Positions 63,506-64,000 of a stretch of 64,000 bases of DNA are shown piece by piece. Position 1 is the stretch's first letter, and the number at the start of each line of letters is the position of its first letter. Location of the stretch: positions 1 to 64,000 of the forward strand of contig JAHDXL010000011.1 in assembly GCA_023382935.1 (NCBI GenBank), in the 5' to 3' direction. The notes beneath the pieces are model-generated. The model had not been told where the DNA came from and searched no databases. It worked only from the letters and a program-made list of their open reading frames with translations. The translations under genes and the position numbers were made by a program. The DNA is from Phycisphaerales bacterium. GTDB lineage: Bacteria; Planctomycetota; Phycisphaerae; Phycisphaerales; UBA1924.

Positions 63506-64000
63506 TTATGCCCGCAACGTCATCAGCCGCGCGAACTCGTCGTCCTGCTCTTCCGGCGACACGGCCGTCTCGGCGGTCACCTCACGCAGCACGATCTTCA
63601 TGCGTTTCCGCACGACTTGCAGCGCCGAGGCCAGGTGCTGGGCCGAGGCAAAGCCCAGGTCGGCGGCCAGTTGGGCGCGGTCGGGTGACGCGGCCCCGCT
63701 CATCGCCGGAAGGAGCACCGCCCGCCGGAAGCCCTCCCAGTGGGCGCTCAAACCGGCGGATGTGAAGTACCGCGCGCAGCGGTCGATGGCCTCGTCGAGC
63801 AGCGCCAGCATCCACCGGCGCTCGAACACCTGGCACGGGTCGGAGTCGCGCTCACCGGCCAGGAACCGCTCTTCGGCCTCAAGATCGCCCAGTCGCACCC
63901 CATGCACCACCGCTCGCGTCCTGGTACGTCGGTGCTGATCGAGCAGGTAGTTCTTCAGGGCCGCGTGCATCAACGTGCGAAAGCGCCCGCGCGTCGCGTC
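63506..64000 (-). CDS. ECF-like RNA polymerase sigma factor, planctomycete type (partial)
   Basis: The 5' end lies beyond the window; 164 residues are visible, from DATRGRFRTLMHAALKNYLL on. Features match the planctomycete-type sigma-70 group: F-R-x-L-x-x-x-A-L-K-x-Y-L-L-D near the start, F-E-R-R-W-M-L-A-L-L-D-E-A-I, then a region-4 helix-turn-helix (AQLAADLGFASAQHLASALQ, VVRKRMKIVLREV). Likely directs transcription of a small regulon; no anti-sigma gene visible. Confidence 0.75.
   Translation of the reverse strand, partial: DATRGRFRTLMHAALKNYLLDQHRRTRTRAVVHGVRLGDLEAEERFLAGERDSDPCQVFERRWMLALLDEAIDRCARYFTSAGLSAHWEGFRRAVLLPAMSGAASPDRAQLAADLGFASAQHLASALQVVRKRMKIVLREVTAETAVSPEEQDDEFARLMTLRA

Overview
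The window is high-GC, densely coded bacterial chromosome, most likely from a Phycisphaerae-type planctomycete (Planctomycetota). The evidence is a set of planctomycete-style families: a PVC-type heme-binding CxxCH dehydrogenase next to a double 3-keto-disaccharide hydrolase (DUF1080), a planctomycete-type ECF-like sigma factor, a PEP-CTERM-like protein end, and four secreted proteins that share a C-terminal dockerin-like module ending in Cys-Pro. No rRNA, tRNA, prophage, CRISPR array or intact insertion sequence was recognised.

Layout. 1-308 holds a degenerate 21-bp repeat array. 309-7481 has NAD(P)H-hydrate repair, a transglutaminase-like exported protein, TatD, Lgt, and a fabD-lipoprotein-fabG cluster. 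7569-13822 (minus strand) has zinc-ribbon membrane proteins, citrate synthase, an MFS transporter, an EF-hand protein and a lipid kinase. 13879-18469 has map-trpA, cstA and psuG. 18688-25601 is a block of large exported proteins with the dockerin-like tail. 25608-29370 (minus) is a coupled nucleoside transporter - DNA methyltransferase - BtpA operon. 29420-34579 (plus) runs kinase - M61 protease - guanine deaminase - RtcB. 34580-36050 is a patchy zone with a gene fragment and small hypotheticals. 36390-38878 is a cyclophilin-TolC pair. 39084-42448 carries a GH35-like protein and a small alarmone hydrolase. 42449-44708 contains an intact 15-unit 21-bp array and planctomycete orphans. 44820-53259 has a TPR lipoprotein, an M1 protease, an ArsR-methyltransferase fusion with ahcY, an FHA protein and argS. 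53401-60557 has a repeat protein with the dockerin-like tail, the DUF1080/CxxCH operon and a Tat-exported amine-oxidase-like flavoprotein. 60633-64000 holds a second copy of the orphan family behind another 21-bp array, a frameshifted gene, a tiny gene and the 3' part of a sigma factor.

Genes that plausibly work together: fabD and fabG (fatty acid synthesis); the ArsR-methyltransferase and ahcY (SAM/SAH cycle, with a perfect inverted repeat as likely operator); nupC, guaD, psuG and the uridine-kinase-like gene (nucleoside salvage, only loosely clustered); the CxxCH protein and DUF1080 (extracytoplasmic sugar oxidation).

Two cross-cutting signals stand out. At least ten genes carry a -10-like TAnnnT hexamer only 5-9 bases before the start codon and no Shine-Dalgarno sequence, which suggests frequent leaderless transcription. 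Tandem arrays with an exact 21-bp period occur at three separate places, two of them directly upstream of the two members of one uncharacterised 219-residue protein family. All calls are by eye, without database searches.
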